DNA of 64,000 bases from Pontimicrobium sp. SW4 (GTDB lineage Bacteria > Bacteroidota > Bacteroidia > Flavobacteriales > Flavobacteriaceae). Positions 9,005 through 16,319 of the stretch are shown here, in pieces. A program made the position numbers and the translations under genes. Each line of letters starts with the position of its first letter. Position 1 is the first letter of the stretch. The DNA lies in assembly GCF_039954625.1 (NCBI RefSeq), contig NZ_CP157199.1, positions 1,488,001-1,552,000 of the forward strand, given 5' to 3'. The notes beneath the pieces were generated by a model. That model was given only the letters and a program-made list of their open reading frames with translations, searched no databases and was not told the origin of the DNA.

Positions 9005-10251
9005 ACGTACTTATAAAGTCTGCTACAATACTTGATCACAAAAGCGATTTTCACAATCAAACACTAGATATTTTAATTGAAAAAGGAATTATTACCAATA
9101 TTTCCAAACGCATTAAAAACCCAGGTAATTACAAAGAAATTCAACTAGACAACTTACACATCTCTCAAGGATGGTTTGATAGTAGCGTATGTTTTGGAGA
9201 ACCAGGTTTTGAAGAAAGAGAAACGATTGTTAATGGTTTAAAAACAGCAGCAAAGTCTGGATTTACTTCAGTACTATTAAATGCCAATACGCATCCTGTG
9301 TTAGATTCAAACTCGGACATTTCTTTTGTAAAATCAATGGCTCAAAACAATGCTGTATCCTTACATCCAATTGGAGCTTTAACCAAAGATAGTCAAGGTA
9401 AAGATTTAGCTGAATTATTCGATATGACCAATGCTGGAGCTGTAGCCTTTGGAGATTACAAAAAACCTATTAGCAACCCAAACTTAATGAAAATTGCTTT
9501 GCAATACGCTAATAGTTTTAATGGCTTGGTATGCTCTTTTCCACAAGAAAACAACATAGCTGGACATGGTGTAATGAATGAGCATGTTATAAGTACCACT
9601 ATTGGACTTAAAGGAATTCCAGCACTAGCTGAAGAATTGCAAGTTGCAAGAGACTTGTTTATTTTAGAATATACTGAAGGTAAGTTGCATATTCCAACCA
9701 TTTCTACTGCAAAATCGGTTGAATTGATACGAGAAGCAAAAAAGAAAAAATTGGATATTACTTGTAGCGTTGCAATACACAATCTAGTGTTTAGTGATGA
9801 AACATTAACAGGTTTTGATACTGATTTTAAAGTATCTCCTCCACTTCGTACCAAAAATGATATTGATGCTTTAATAAACGGTTTAAAAGATGGTACCATC
9901 GATATGGTAACGAGCGACCATAATCCTTTAGATATAGAGCATAAGAAATTAGAATTTGATTATGCCTTAAACGGCACTATTGGATTAGAAAGTGCTTTTG
10001 GAGCATTAAATACAATTCTTCCAACTAAAACAGTTATAAAACTATTGACTAAAGGAAAAGAACGATTTGGGATTGAAGATAGTACCATAAACATTGGAAA
10101 TAAAGCTACTATAACACTTTTTAACCCAGATATTTCTTATGATTTTTCAAAAGAACATATTGTTTCTAAATCAAAAAACGCTATTTTTAAAGGATACACT
10201 CTTAAAGGAAAAGTGTATGGTATTATAGCCAACAAAAAAATAATCTTATAA
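9001..10251 (+). CDS. dihydroorotase homologue lacking metal ligands (pseudo-dihydroorotase)
   Basis: The 416-residue protein aligns by eye with type I dihydroorotases (amidohydrolase superfamily): PIGALTKDSQGKDLAE, KVSPPLRTKNDIDALI and LKDGTIDMVTSDHNP are typical blocks. The metal-binding histidines are gone: the HxHxREPG motif reads SSVCFGEPG near residues 61-69, the LHIAHVST histidine reads LHIPTIST, the SHCED histidine reads CSFPQ, and DHAPH reads DHNPL. Aspartates of the VAFGD and TSDHN blocks remain. By family knowledge such proteins (PyrX or pDHO) are inactive and serve as structural partners of aspartate transcarbamoylase; that role is inference here. It overlaps the BatA gene by 4 bases. 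Confidence 0.85.
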   Translation: MNVLIKSATILDHKSDFHNQTLDILIEKGIITNISKRIKNPGNYKEIQLDNLHISQGWFDSSVCFGEPGFEERETIVNGLKTAAKSGFTSVLLNANTHPVLDSNSDISFVKSMAQNNAVSLHPIGALTKDSQGKDLAELFDMTNAGAVAFGDYKKPISNPNLMKIALQYANSFNGLVCSFPQENNIAGHGVMNEHVISTTIGLKGIPALAEELQVARDLFILEYTEGKLHIPTISTAKSVELIREAKKKKLDITCSVAIHNLVFSDETLTGFDTDFKVSPPLRTKNDIDALINGLKDGTIDMVTSDHNPLDIEHKKLEFDYALNGTIGLESAFGALNTILPTKTVIKLLTKGKERFGIEDSTINIGNKATITLFNPDISYDFSKEHIVSKSKNAIFKGYTLKGKVYGIIANKKIIL

Positions 10252-10261
10252 TTTTTAAATT

Positions 10262-10594
10262 ATGGATAATCAAACAGTAGAAGAAGGTCGAACTATCGCG
10301 ATTATTAGTTATCTGACATTATTTGGAGTCATTATTGCATTTTTTATGAATAATGAAAAGAAAAACCGTTTTGCAGCCTTTCATCTTAGGCAAGCTTTGG
10401 GTTTATGGTTAACTTTTTTTGCTTTAGGATATTTTGTTGGTCTTTTTGATAATTGGCTTATAACTATTGGGTTTTGGATTTTCTTTGGAGTATTATTCAT
10501 CTTTGGATTCATGACAGCAGTTACAGGTCGTAACCAACCTACTCCAATTTTAGGAGAATTTTATCAACGTATTTTTGCAAGCTTCGGTAACTAA
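10262..10594 (+). CDS. DUF4870 family small membrane protein
   Basis: The 110-residue protein has three hydrophobic segments (about residues 10-30, 48-66, 70-90). The N-terminal block EEGRTIAIISYLTLFG and the segment NRFAAFHLRQALGLW are characteristic of the DUF4870 / Tic20-like family seen across Bacteroidota. Its function is not established. It begins 10 bases after the pseudo-dihydroorotase and its stop is directly followed by the ATG of the esterase gene, so it is the third cistron of the operon. Confidence 0.82.
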   Translation: MDNQTVEEGRTIAIISYLTLFGVIIAFFMNNEKKNRFAAFHLRQALGLWLTFFALGYFVGLFDNWLITIGFWIFFGVLFIFGFMTAVTGRNQPTPILGEFYQRIFASFGN

Positions 10595-11251
10595 ATGACA
10601 AGTACTAATCTTTCTTTAGAGCATATAGTAAGACCTTCGTCTTTAGCAAAAAATGCATCTTTAGTCATTATGCTTCATGGCTATGGTAGCGATGAAAATG
10701 ATTTGTTTTCATTCGCTTCGGAATTACCAGAAGAACTTTTTATCATTTCTGCTAAAGCACCTTATGCGATGCAGCCCTATGGAAATGCTTGGTATGCAAT
10801 AAATTTTGATGCAGAAAAGGGTAAATGGAGTGATAATGAACAAGCAAAAAAATCTAGAGATTTAATTGCTAAGTTTATTGATGAAGCTTGTGAAACTTAC
10901 CCTGTAAATAAAAACAATGTTACATTATTAGGCTTTAGTCAAGGTACTATTTTAAGTTATGCAGTGGCACTCACCTATCCTGAAAAAGTTAAAAATGTAG
11001 TTGCTTTAAGCGGTTATATCAATCCAGATATTATTCCTAAAACATTTGATAAGTCTAAATTATCTAATTTAGACTTTTATTGCTCACATGGTAACGTAGA
11101 CCAAGTAATTCCTGTAGAATGGTCAAGACAAATACCAAAAATTCTAGAATCGCTAGAAGTTAAGCATCAGTATGCCGAGTTTCCAGTTGGTCATGGTGTG
11201 GCACCACAAAATTTTTATGATTTTAAAACTTGGTTAGACGAACGTATCTAA
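10595..11251 (+). CDS. alpha/beta hydrolase of the carboxylesterase/phospholipase family
   Basis: A cytoplasmic serine esterase of about 218 residues, the usual size of the YpfH/EstB-type carboxylesterase family. The nucleophile motif GFSQGT is near residue 113, the candidate catalytic Asp is in HGNVDQVIPV, and the His is in PVGHGVAPQ. MLHGYGSDEND near residue 26 contains the oxyanion loop. It starts immediately at the DUF4870 stop codon, so it is the last gene of the operon. Its end overlaps the convergent small membrane gene by 4 bases. The natural ester substrate is unknown. Confidence 0.85.
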   Translation: MTSTNLSLEHIVRPSSLAKNASLVIMLHGYGSDENDLFSFASELPEELFIISAKAPYAMQPYGNAWYAINFDAEKGKWSDNEQAKKSRDLIAKFIDEACETYPVNKNNVTLLGFSQGTILSYAVALTYPEKVKNVVALSGYINPDIIPKTFDKSKLSNLDFYCSHGNVDQVIPVEWSRQIPKILESLEVKHQYAEFPVGHGVAPQNFYDFKTWLDERI

Positions 11252-11754
11252 TAGCTTTGTGGAGGATATAAAAAGTGCTCAACCAATCTATAAGTTAGCT
11301 GTTTATCTTTAGTGATTTCATAAGTTAGGAATAATTCTCCCCAATATTTACCATCAGAAAAATCAGCAATAATCCACTTGTGATTTAAGAACTTGATGTT
11401 ATTAATCATCATCTTTCCATCTGTCATCGAAACGTAAGGAACTAAAGGGTGCTCCCCTTTTACTTCATTAAGTTTATACAATTCATCCTTCAGAAATGGT
11501 ATTAAAGATGTCACATCTATTCCTTCATTTTCAAAATAACTTATAGCATCTTCATTATGCTCTAAGTTAAAATACATAAGATCAAATTTTTCATCTTGAA
11601 TCGTAGTCAAAGAATCTTTATAAGCTGTAATTCGTTCTTTTGCAATAGTAATGTCCTTATCATACTTTTCTATAATGCTTTTAGAATTAACGTACATAAA
11701 AAGTACTAACAACAAGGTAAACACAAATAGATATAAATAAATTTTACTTTTCAT
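11248..11754 (-). CDS. uncharacterised single-span membrane protein
   Basis: A 168-residue protein with one hydrophobic helix at residues 5-23, then a charged, probably coiled segment (SKSIIEKYDKDITIAKERITAYKD, about residues 25-50) and a globular C terminus with the aromatic-rich block HKWIIADFSDGKYWGELFLTYEI. It is likely anchored in the inner membrane with the C-terminal part outside. I do not recognise a functional family. It follows the MBL hydrolase gene by 9 bases on the same strand and is probably cotranscribed with it. Confidence 0.7.
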   Translation of the reverse strand: MKSKIYLYLFVFTLLLVLFMYVNSKSIIEKYDKDITIAKERITAYKDSLTTIQDEKFDLMYFNLEHNEDAISYFENEGIDVTSLIPFLKDELYKLNEVKGEHPLVPYVSMTDGKMMINNIKFLNHKWIIADFSDGKYWGELFLTYEITKDKQLTYRLVEHFLYPPQSY

Positions 11755-11763
11755 AATACTTAA

Positions 11764-12525
11764 TTAAATAGTTAATTCTAAATTATCATACGCCAAAAAA
11801 ACGTTTTTTGGCAACGATTTTTCAACAACATCATGAAAACCTAATAAAGAGCTAATATGTGTTAAATAGGCTTTTTGGGGATTTACTTTTTTAATAAATT
11901 GGAGTGCTTCTTTTAAATTAAAATGTGATTCGTGTTGTTCTTCTCTTAAAGCGTTTACAACCAATACTTCAACCCCCTTTAATTTCTCTATTTCATCTTC
12001 TTCTATAGTTTTCATATCAGTGAGATAAGCAAAGTCTTTAAATCTAAACCCAAAAACTTGCAATTTATTATGAAATCCGTTAATTGGAATAATTTCTAAA
12101 TTACCTAACTCAAAAGGTTTATTTTCAATAATATTTTTTTTTACACTTGGAGCACCAGGATACTTGTTTTCAGCTTCAAAAATATAATCAAAACGCCTTT
12201 CCAGAGAGCTTAAAACCCTTTCATGAGCAAAAATAGGGATATCACCTTGTCTAAAAAAGTATGGTCTAATATCGTCTAATCCAGCTGTATGGTCGGCATG
12301 TTCGTGCGTAAATAAAATACCATCAATTCTTGACACGTTTGTACGAAGCATTTGTTGCCTAAAGTCTGGCCCACAGTCAATAACATAAGCATAATTATCC
12401 CACTCAATTAAAACAGATACACGCAAACGTTTATCCTTTATATTCTTACTTAAACAAACTGGATGGTTGCTTCCTATTACAGGAATACCTTGAGATGTTC
12501 CAGTTCCTAAAAATGTAATCTTCAA
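11764..12525 (-). CDS. MBL-fold metallo-hydrolase (PhnP-like)
   Basis: The metallo-beta-lactamase fold is shown by the start ITFLGTGTSQGIPVIG and the metal motif FTHEHADHTAGLDDIR near residue 75. Further metal ligands are plausible in YLTDMKTI and LTHISSLLGFHD. At 253 residues, with the GTGTSQGIP start and a cysteine in NHPVC, it fits the PhnP-like phosphodiesterase group common in Bacteroidota rather than beta-lactamases. The reaction is probably hydrolysis of a phosphodiester, but the substrate is not known. The first gene of a two-gene unit with the small membrane protein downstream. Confidence 0.85.
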   Translation of the reverse strand: MKITFLGTGTSQGIPVIGSNHPVCLSKNIKDKRLRVSVLIEWDNYAYVIDCGPDFRQQMLRTNVSRIDGILFTHEHADHTAGLDDIRPYFFRQGDIPIFAHERVLSSLERRFDYIFEAENKYPGAPSVKKNIIENKPFELGNLEIIPINGFHNKLQVFGFRFKDFAYLTDMKTIEEDEIEKLKGVEVLVVNALREEQHESHFNLKEALQFIKKVNPQKAYLTHISSLLGFHDVVEKSLPKNVFLAYDNLELTI

Positions 12526-12583
12526 AACTGTAAATTTTATAACAAAAGTAATGTTATTTTTTTCATTACGTCTCTATATTTAA

Positions 12584-12591
12584 TACCTTTG
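12584..12591 (+). promoter_or_regulatory. -7 promoter box
   Basis: TACCTTTG matches TAnnTTTG and lies 28 bases before the ATG at 12620. Confidence 0.55.
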
Positions 12592-12619
12592 TGCTGCACA
12601 ATAATTTGATACAATTGCT

Positions 12620-13804
12620 ATGGAAATCACGCTAAAAGGAGACATGGATATTGAAAATATTCCTTCACTAAAGCAAAAAGCACTCCGAATAAATTTAAAC
12701 GAAAATATTTATGGGACTTTTGCCGAAATTGGAGCTGGACAAGAAACAGTTAGGCAATTTTTTAGAGCTGGTGGTGCTTCCAAAACTATTGCGAAATCTA
12801 TGTCTGCTTATGATAAAGATTTTAGTGATTCAATTTATGGGATTGAAAATGACAAACGTTACGTAACTGAATCAAGATTGCGCAAAATGCTTTCTCATGA
12901 AATTAAGCTTATAGAAGAGCGAATTACTAGAGATAAACATCCTAATAAAATGTTTTTTGCGTATGCAAATACAGTTACCACTATTGATTTTGCAAAAAAA
13001 TTTAAAGGACACGGATGGGTTGGTATTAAATATCAAATAGATCCTGATCAAGATTATAATGAAATTATCTTGCATTTTAGGTTTAAAGAGAATGATGCAC
13101 GTTTACAACAAGAAACATTAGGAAAACTTGGTACGAACCTAATCTATGGTGCCTTTTATAAGTATAATGAGCCAAAAAAATTATTACGCTATTTATATGA
13201 TCATTTAGACAAGGATCAATTGGAAATTGATACTATAAACTTTTCTGGGCCAATTTTCGAAAATGTCGATAATCGCTTGATGAGTCTACAATTAGTAAAA
13301 AATGGTATGACAGATGCGGTAATGTTTGATCCAGATGGTCATAATGTATTACCAGCAAGAGTCCTTTACAAAAAGAATATTTTAGCGCTTAGAGGTAGTT
13401 TTAGACCTGTTACTAAAGTAAACATGGATATGTTTGAAAAATCTTATCAAATGTTCTTAAACGAAAACAGAGTTGATAAAAATAACACTCAAACATTATT
13501 TGAAATTACACTTTCTAATCTTCGTGCAGAAGGTGAAATTGATGAACAAGATTTTATGGATAGAGCAGATTTGCTTTGTTCATTGGGGCAAACTGTGCTA
13601 ATATCTAACTTTCAAGAATATTACAAATTAGTAGAATACTTCTCACAATACACAAAAGCACGTCTTGGGTTATCAATGGGAGTGAATAACTTAGTAGATA
13701 TTTTTGATGAAAAATATTACAGACATTTAAGTGGAGGTATTTTAGAAGCGTTTGGTAAGCTATTCTTTAAAGATTTAAAAGTTTACTTGTATCCCTATGG
13801 TTGA
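12620..13804 (+). CDS. conserved protein, N-terminal part of a gene interrupted by UGA-C
   Basis: A 394-residue conserved bacterial protein of unknown function; recognisable blocks are INLNENIYGTFAEIGAGQETVR, FFRAGGASKTIAKSMSAYDKDFSD and GHGWVGIKYQ, each given here in short. No catalytic motif is evident and automatic names seen for relatives should not be trusted. The frame stops at a TGA followed by C, in the context GGT TGA C (13799-13805). The next ORF begins at an ATG that overlaps by 8 bases and continues what I remember as the C-terminal part of single-ORF homologues. A +1 slip at the TGA, or removal of one G, would fuse the two. It may be an assembly error, a natural split with reinitiation, or recoding. 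Confidence 0.75.
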   Translation: MEITLKGDMDIENIPSLKQKALRINLNENIYGTFAEIGAGQETVRQFFRAGGASKTIAKSMSAYDKDFSDSIYGIENDKRYVTESRLRKMLSHEIKLIEERITRDKHPNKMFFAYANTVTTIDFAKKFKGHGWVGIKYQIDPDQDYNEIILHFRFKENDARLQQETLGKLGTNLIYGAFYKYNEPKKLLRYLYDHLDKDQLEIDTINFSGPIFENVDNRLMSLQLVKNGMTDAVMFDPDGHNVLPARVLYKKNILALRGSFRPVTKVNMDMFEKSYQMFLNENRVDKNNTQTLFEITLSNLRAEGEIDEQDFMDRADLLCSLGQTVLISNFQEYYKLVEYFSQYTKARLGLSMGVNNLVDIFDEKYYRHLSGGILEAFGKLFFKDLKVYLYPYG

Positions 13805-14090
13805 CAAAGCTTCAGGCGAATTAATTACAAGTAAAAATTTAAAAGTACATCCTCGTATGAAAGAACTATATAAGTTCTTTAAATACAACGGAAAAGTTAC
13901 TGATATTGAAGATTATGATCCAGAAACTTTAGATATTTTCTCTAGAGAAGTATTACAAAAAATTGCATCAGGCAAAAGAGGTTGGAGTAATATGCTACCA
14001 GAAGGAATTGCCGATTTAATAAAAGATTATAGAATGTTTGGTTTTACAAGAAAACCAATAGTCATTGGCCAGAAAAAAGTAAAAAAGTAA
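13797..14090 (+). CDS. C-terminal part of the same conserved protein in the +1 frame
   Basis: This 97-residue ORF begins at an ATG overlapping the preceding TGA stop by 8 bases and lies in the +1 frame. The content (ITSKNLKVHPRMKELYKFF, FSREVLQKIASGKRGW, EGIADLIKDYRMFGFTRK) looks like the C-terminal region of the protein encoded just upstream rather than an independent small protein. With a +1 shift at the GGT TGA C the junction would read YPYG-DKASGEL; with a one-base deletion it would read YPYVDKASGEL. Translation by reinitiation at the overlapping ATG is the simplest alternative. A bidirectional terminator follows directly. Confidence 0.7.
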   Translation: MVDKASGELITSKNLKVHPRMKELYKFFKYNGKVTDIEDYDPETLDIFSREVLQKIASGKRGWSNMLPEGIADLIKDYRMFGFTRKPIVIGQKKVKK

Positions 14091-14117
14091 AAAAAGCGAC
14101 TATAAAAGTCGCTTTTT
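14091..14117. terminator. bidirectional terminator
   Basis: Stem AAAAAGCGACT/AGTCGCTTTTT with loop ATAAA between the convergent conserved gene and bcp. Confidence 0.88.
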
Positions 14118-14120
14118 TTA

Positions 14121-14576
14121 TTATCCTTTTAGTATTTGGCTTGTGTGCTCTTTTGTTTTAACCTTGGTAATAACATCTTCAATAACACCATTTTCATTAA
14201 TTACAAATGTAATACGGTGGATTCCATCAAAAGTTCGTCCCATAAATTTCTTTGGTCCCCAAACTTCAAAAGCATTAATAACAGATTTATCTTCATCTGC
14301 CAATAACGGATAAGGGAAATTATATTTATTCTTGAAGTTAGATTGTCTTTTTTCACTATCAGCACTCACACCAAGAATATCGTAACCTAAAGCCTGAAAG
14401 CGCTCGTAGTTATCTCTTAAATTGCATGCTTCAACAGTACATCCAGGAGTACTTGCCTTTGGGTAAAAAAATAACACCAATTTTTTGCCTTTATAATCAT
14501 TAAGCGAAATAACATTTCCATTTTGATCTTTCGATTGAAAATCTGGAGCCTTATCTCCTATTTTTAGAGTCGTCAT
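14121..14576 (-). CDS. bcp: thioredoxin-dependent thiol peroxidase (BCP-type peroxiredoxin)
   Basis: A 151-residue cytoplasmic peroxiredoxin that reduces hydroperoxides with electrons from thioredoxin. The peroxidatic Cys46 in STPGCTVEAC and the resolving Cys51 have the five-residue spacing of the BCP subfamily. Other family blocks are KAPDFQSKDQNG, KLVLFFYPK and GVSADSEKRQSNF. Full length. It is divergent from nth and uses a promoter that shares its core with the nth promoter (14583-14605), so the oxidant-defence and DNA-repair genes share one short control region. Confidence 0.95.
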   Translation of the reverse strand: MTTLKIGDKAPDFQSKDQNGNVISLNDYKGKKLVLFFYPKASTPGCTVEACNLRDNYERFQALGYDILGVSADSEKRQSNFKNKYNFPYPLLADEDKSVINAFEVWGPKKFMGRTFDGIHRITFVINENGVIEDVITKVKTKEHTSQILKG

Positions 14577-14582
14577 ATTTAG

Positions 14583-14605
14583 TATCTTTGATTTTTACAA
14601 AGATA
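14583..14605. promoter_or_regulatory. face-to-face divergent promoter for bcp and nth
   Basis: TATCTTTG on the plus strand (14583-14590, for nth) and its exact inverse CAAAGATA (14598-14605, for bcp) lie 7 bases apart. Both match TAnnTTTG. Expected start points would be within about 10 bases of each other, so polymerases would compete for the site. The two ATGs are only 34 bases apart. Confidence 0.65.
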
Positions 14606-14610
14606 AGTCA

Positions 14611-15270
14611 ATGACCAAGCAAGAAAAAGTAGATTTTGTTATAAAAACCTTAAATAAACTCTATCCAGAAATTCCTATTCCATTAGACCATAAAGACCCT
14701 TATACATTACTTATTGCAGTACTTATGTCTGCACAAAGTACCGATGTACGCGTCAATCAAATTACACCTTTGTTATTTGCTAAAGCTGATAACCCATACG
14801 ATATGATAAAGCTAACTGTAGATGAAATACGAGAAATAATAAAGCCTGTAGGGTTATCTCCAATGAAAAGTAAAGGTATTCATGGATTGTCGCACATACT
14901 TATAGATAGGCATAATGGTGAAGTACCTCAAAGTTTTGAAGATCTAGAGAAATTACCAGCTGTTGGACATAAAACAGCTAGTGTCGTGATGTCTCAAGCA
15001 TTTGGTGTACCAGCATTTCCTGTTGACACACATATTCACAGATTAATGTATCGTTGGAATTTAACCAATGGTAAAAATGTCGTACAAACAGAAAAAGATG
15101 CTAAAAGATTGTTCCCAAAAGAATTGTGGAACGATTTACACTTACAAATAATATGGTACGGTCGAGAGTATTCTCCTGCTAGAGGTTGGGATCTTGAAAA
15201 AGATATCATCACTAAAACTATTGGAAGAAAAACAGTAATTCAGAAATATTATGACGCAAAAAAGCCCTAA
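14611..15270 (+). CDS. nth: endonuclease III-type DNA glycosylase/AP lyase without the iron-sulfur loop
   Basis: A base-excision repair enzyme that removes oxidised pyrimidines and cleaves abasic sites. The helix-hairpin-helix LPAVGHKTASVV carries the catalytic Lys near residue 120, and the catalytic Asp lies in FPVDTHIHRL near residue 139. At 219 residues it has the usual size. The C-terminal segment HLQIIWYGREYSPARGWDLEKD has no cysteines, so the C-x6-C-x2-C-x5-C cluster site of E. coli Nth is absent. This cluster-free form should still fold as a glycosylase. The stop codon lies inside the stem of a terminator. Confidence 0.93.
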   Translation: MTKQEKVDFVIKTLNKLYPEIPIPLDHKDPYTLLIAVLMSAQSTDVRVNQITPLLFAKADNPYDMIKLTVDEIREIIKPVGLSPMKSKGIHGLSHILIDRHNGEVPQSFEDLEKLPAVGHKTASVVMSQAFGVPAFPVDTHIHRLMYRWNLTNGKNVVQTEKDAKRLFPKELWNDLHLQIIWYGREYSPARGWDLEKDIITKTIGRKTVIQKYYDAKKP

Positions 15271-15291
15271 TAATTAAATTAGGGCTTTTTT
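15258..15291 (+). terminator. terminator after nth
   Basis: Stem AAAAAAGCCCTAAT/ATTAGGGCTTTTTT with a 6-base loop; the nth stop codon is in the left arm. Confidence 0.88.
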
Positions 15292-15301
15292 TCGCCAAAG
15301 T

Positions 15302-15445
15302 TTAGTTTAAAAGCGCTTCAAACTTTAATTCATTATGACTGATAACACTTAAAGCTTGAGAATAATTCAGAAGAAAATTAACCGTCTCTTCCTTCGGTTT
15401 TAACGTTTCAAAATGTTTTGAATCTTCAATGTAAAGTTTTGCCAT
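15302..15445 (-). CDS. 47-residue conserved-looking small protein
   Basis: A short minus-strand ORF starting at an ATG (MAKLYIEDSKHFETLKPKEE at the start) and ending EALLN, downstream of the ECF sigma gene after a 57-base gap. The composition is protein-like (balanced charged and hydrophobic residues, amphipathic helix in the second half: TVNFLLNYSQALSVI). I recall similar short proteins near this sigma factor in relatives, but no function is known. It fills most of the gap between the nth terminator and the sigma gene. Confidence 0.6.
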   Translation of the reverse strand: MAKLYIEDSKHFETLKPKEETVNFLLNYSQALSVISHNELKFEALLN

Positions 15446-15502
15446 CTGACTAAATTAGTTGTTAATATATTAGAGTAACGTGGCATAACTTTATTTATTG
15501 TA

Positions 15503-16087
15503 TTAATTAGTCAAAACAATATTATGTTTATCTATAACCTTTCTTAAATTAATGAGTGCATAACGCATTCTACCTAAAGCAGTATTGATGCTAACACCAG
15601 TGTTTTCGGATATTTCCTTAAAACTCATATCATTATACATACGCATTACCAATACTTGTTTTTGGTCTTCAGGTAGTTCTTCAATTAAGCGTCTAACATC
15701 CTCTTGTACCTGCTCTTTAATAATTGTTTTTTCTGCATTTAAAGAAGTATCACTTATTACCGAAAAAATATTGAATTCTTGTCCATTGTCAAATTTTGGC
15801 ATACGACTATTTTTTCTAAAATGATCAATAACCAAATTATGAGCAATACGCATTACCCAAGGAAGAAATTTTCCTTCCTCATTATACTTTCCAAGCTTTA
15901 ACGTTCTAATAACTTTAATAAAAGTATCTTGAAAAACATCTTCAGTAACGTCACGGTCGTAAACCTTAGAGTAAATAAAACTGTAAATTTTTTGTTTGTG
16001 TCTGGTAATTAAAACTGATAAAGCGCTCTCGTCGCCTTTAATGTAGTTGCTTACTAATACAGCATCTGTGATAAGTTCTTTTTTCAT
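15503..16087 (-). CDS. ECF-type RNA polymerase sigma factor
   Basis: A group 4 sigma-70 factor. Region 2 contains FIYSKVYDRDVTEDVFQDTFIKVIR and LPWVMRIAHNLVIDHFRKN; region 4 contains LPEDQKQVLVMRMYNDMSFKEISENTGVSINTALGRMRYAL, the -35 helix-turn-helix. An ATG at 16087 gives the start MKKELITDA, which I recall for the flavobacterial homologues; a TTG at 16108 would add seven residues and is less likely. No anti-sigma gene is adjacent, unlike the 41.8-42.3 kb sigma gene. It probably directs a regulon whose identity cannot be read here. The 47-residue ORF lies downstream. Confidence 0.9.
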   Translation of the reverse strand: MKKELITDAVLVSNYIKGDESALSVLITRHKQKIYSFIYSKVYDRDVTEDVFQDTFIKVIRTLKLGKYNEEGKFLPWVMRIAHNLVIDHFRKNSRMPKFDNGQEFNIFSVISDTSLNAEKTIIKEQVQEDVRRLIEELPEDQKQVLVMRMYNDMSFKEISENTGVSINTALGRMRYALINLRKVIDKHNIVLTN

Positions 16088-16293
16088 AATCATTACTTTT
16101 TCTTGCAAAGAAGTATCTTCTCTGTTAGGGGTTAAGAATTTAAAAAAGTAATGTTATGCTATAAGCTAATAGTTTAATTTGCTGATTAATATGTTTCAAA
16201 TATAACAACAATCATTCCGAAAAAACAAAAAAAAAGTGTTTTTTTCCTAAAAATTCGATGAAATATCCATTTTAAAAGCTAAGATAGAAGTGG

Positions 16294-16301
16294 TATCTTT
16301 G
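16294..16301 (+). promoter_or_regulatory. -7 promoter box for uvrA
   Basis: TATCTTTG, an exact TAnnTTTG match, 18 bases before the uvrA ATG. Confidence 0.6.
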
Positions 16302-16319
16302 CCAGATTATCGCTAAAAA

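Noticed and set aside
16088..16108. TTG start of the 15.5 kb ECF sigma gene
   Set aside because: The ATG at 16087 gives the N terminus MKKELITDA that I recall in homologues; the longer TTG form adds an unlikely MQEKVMI extension.
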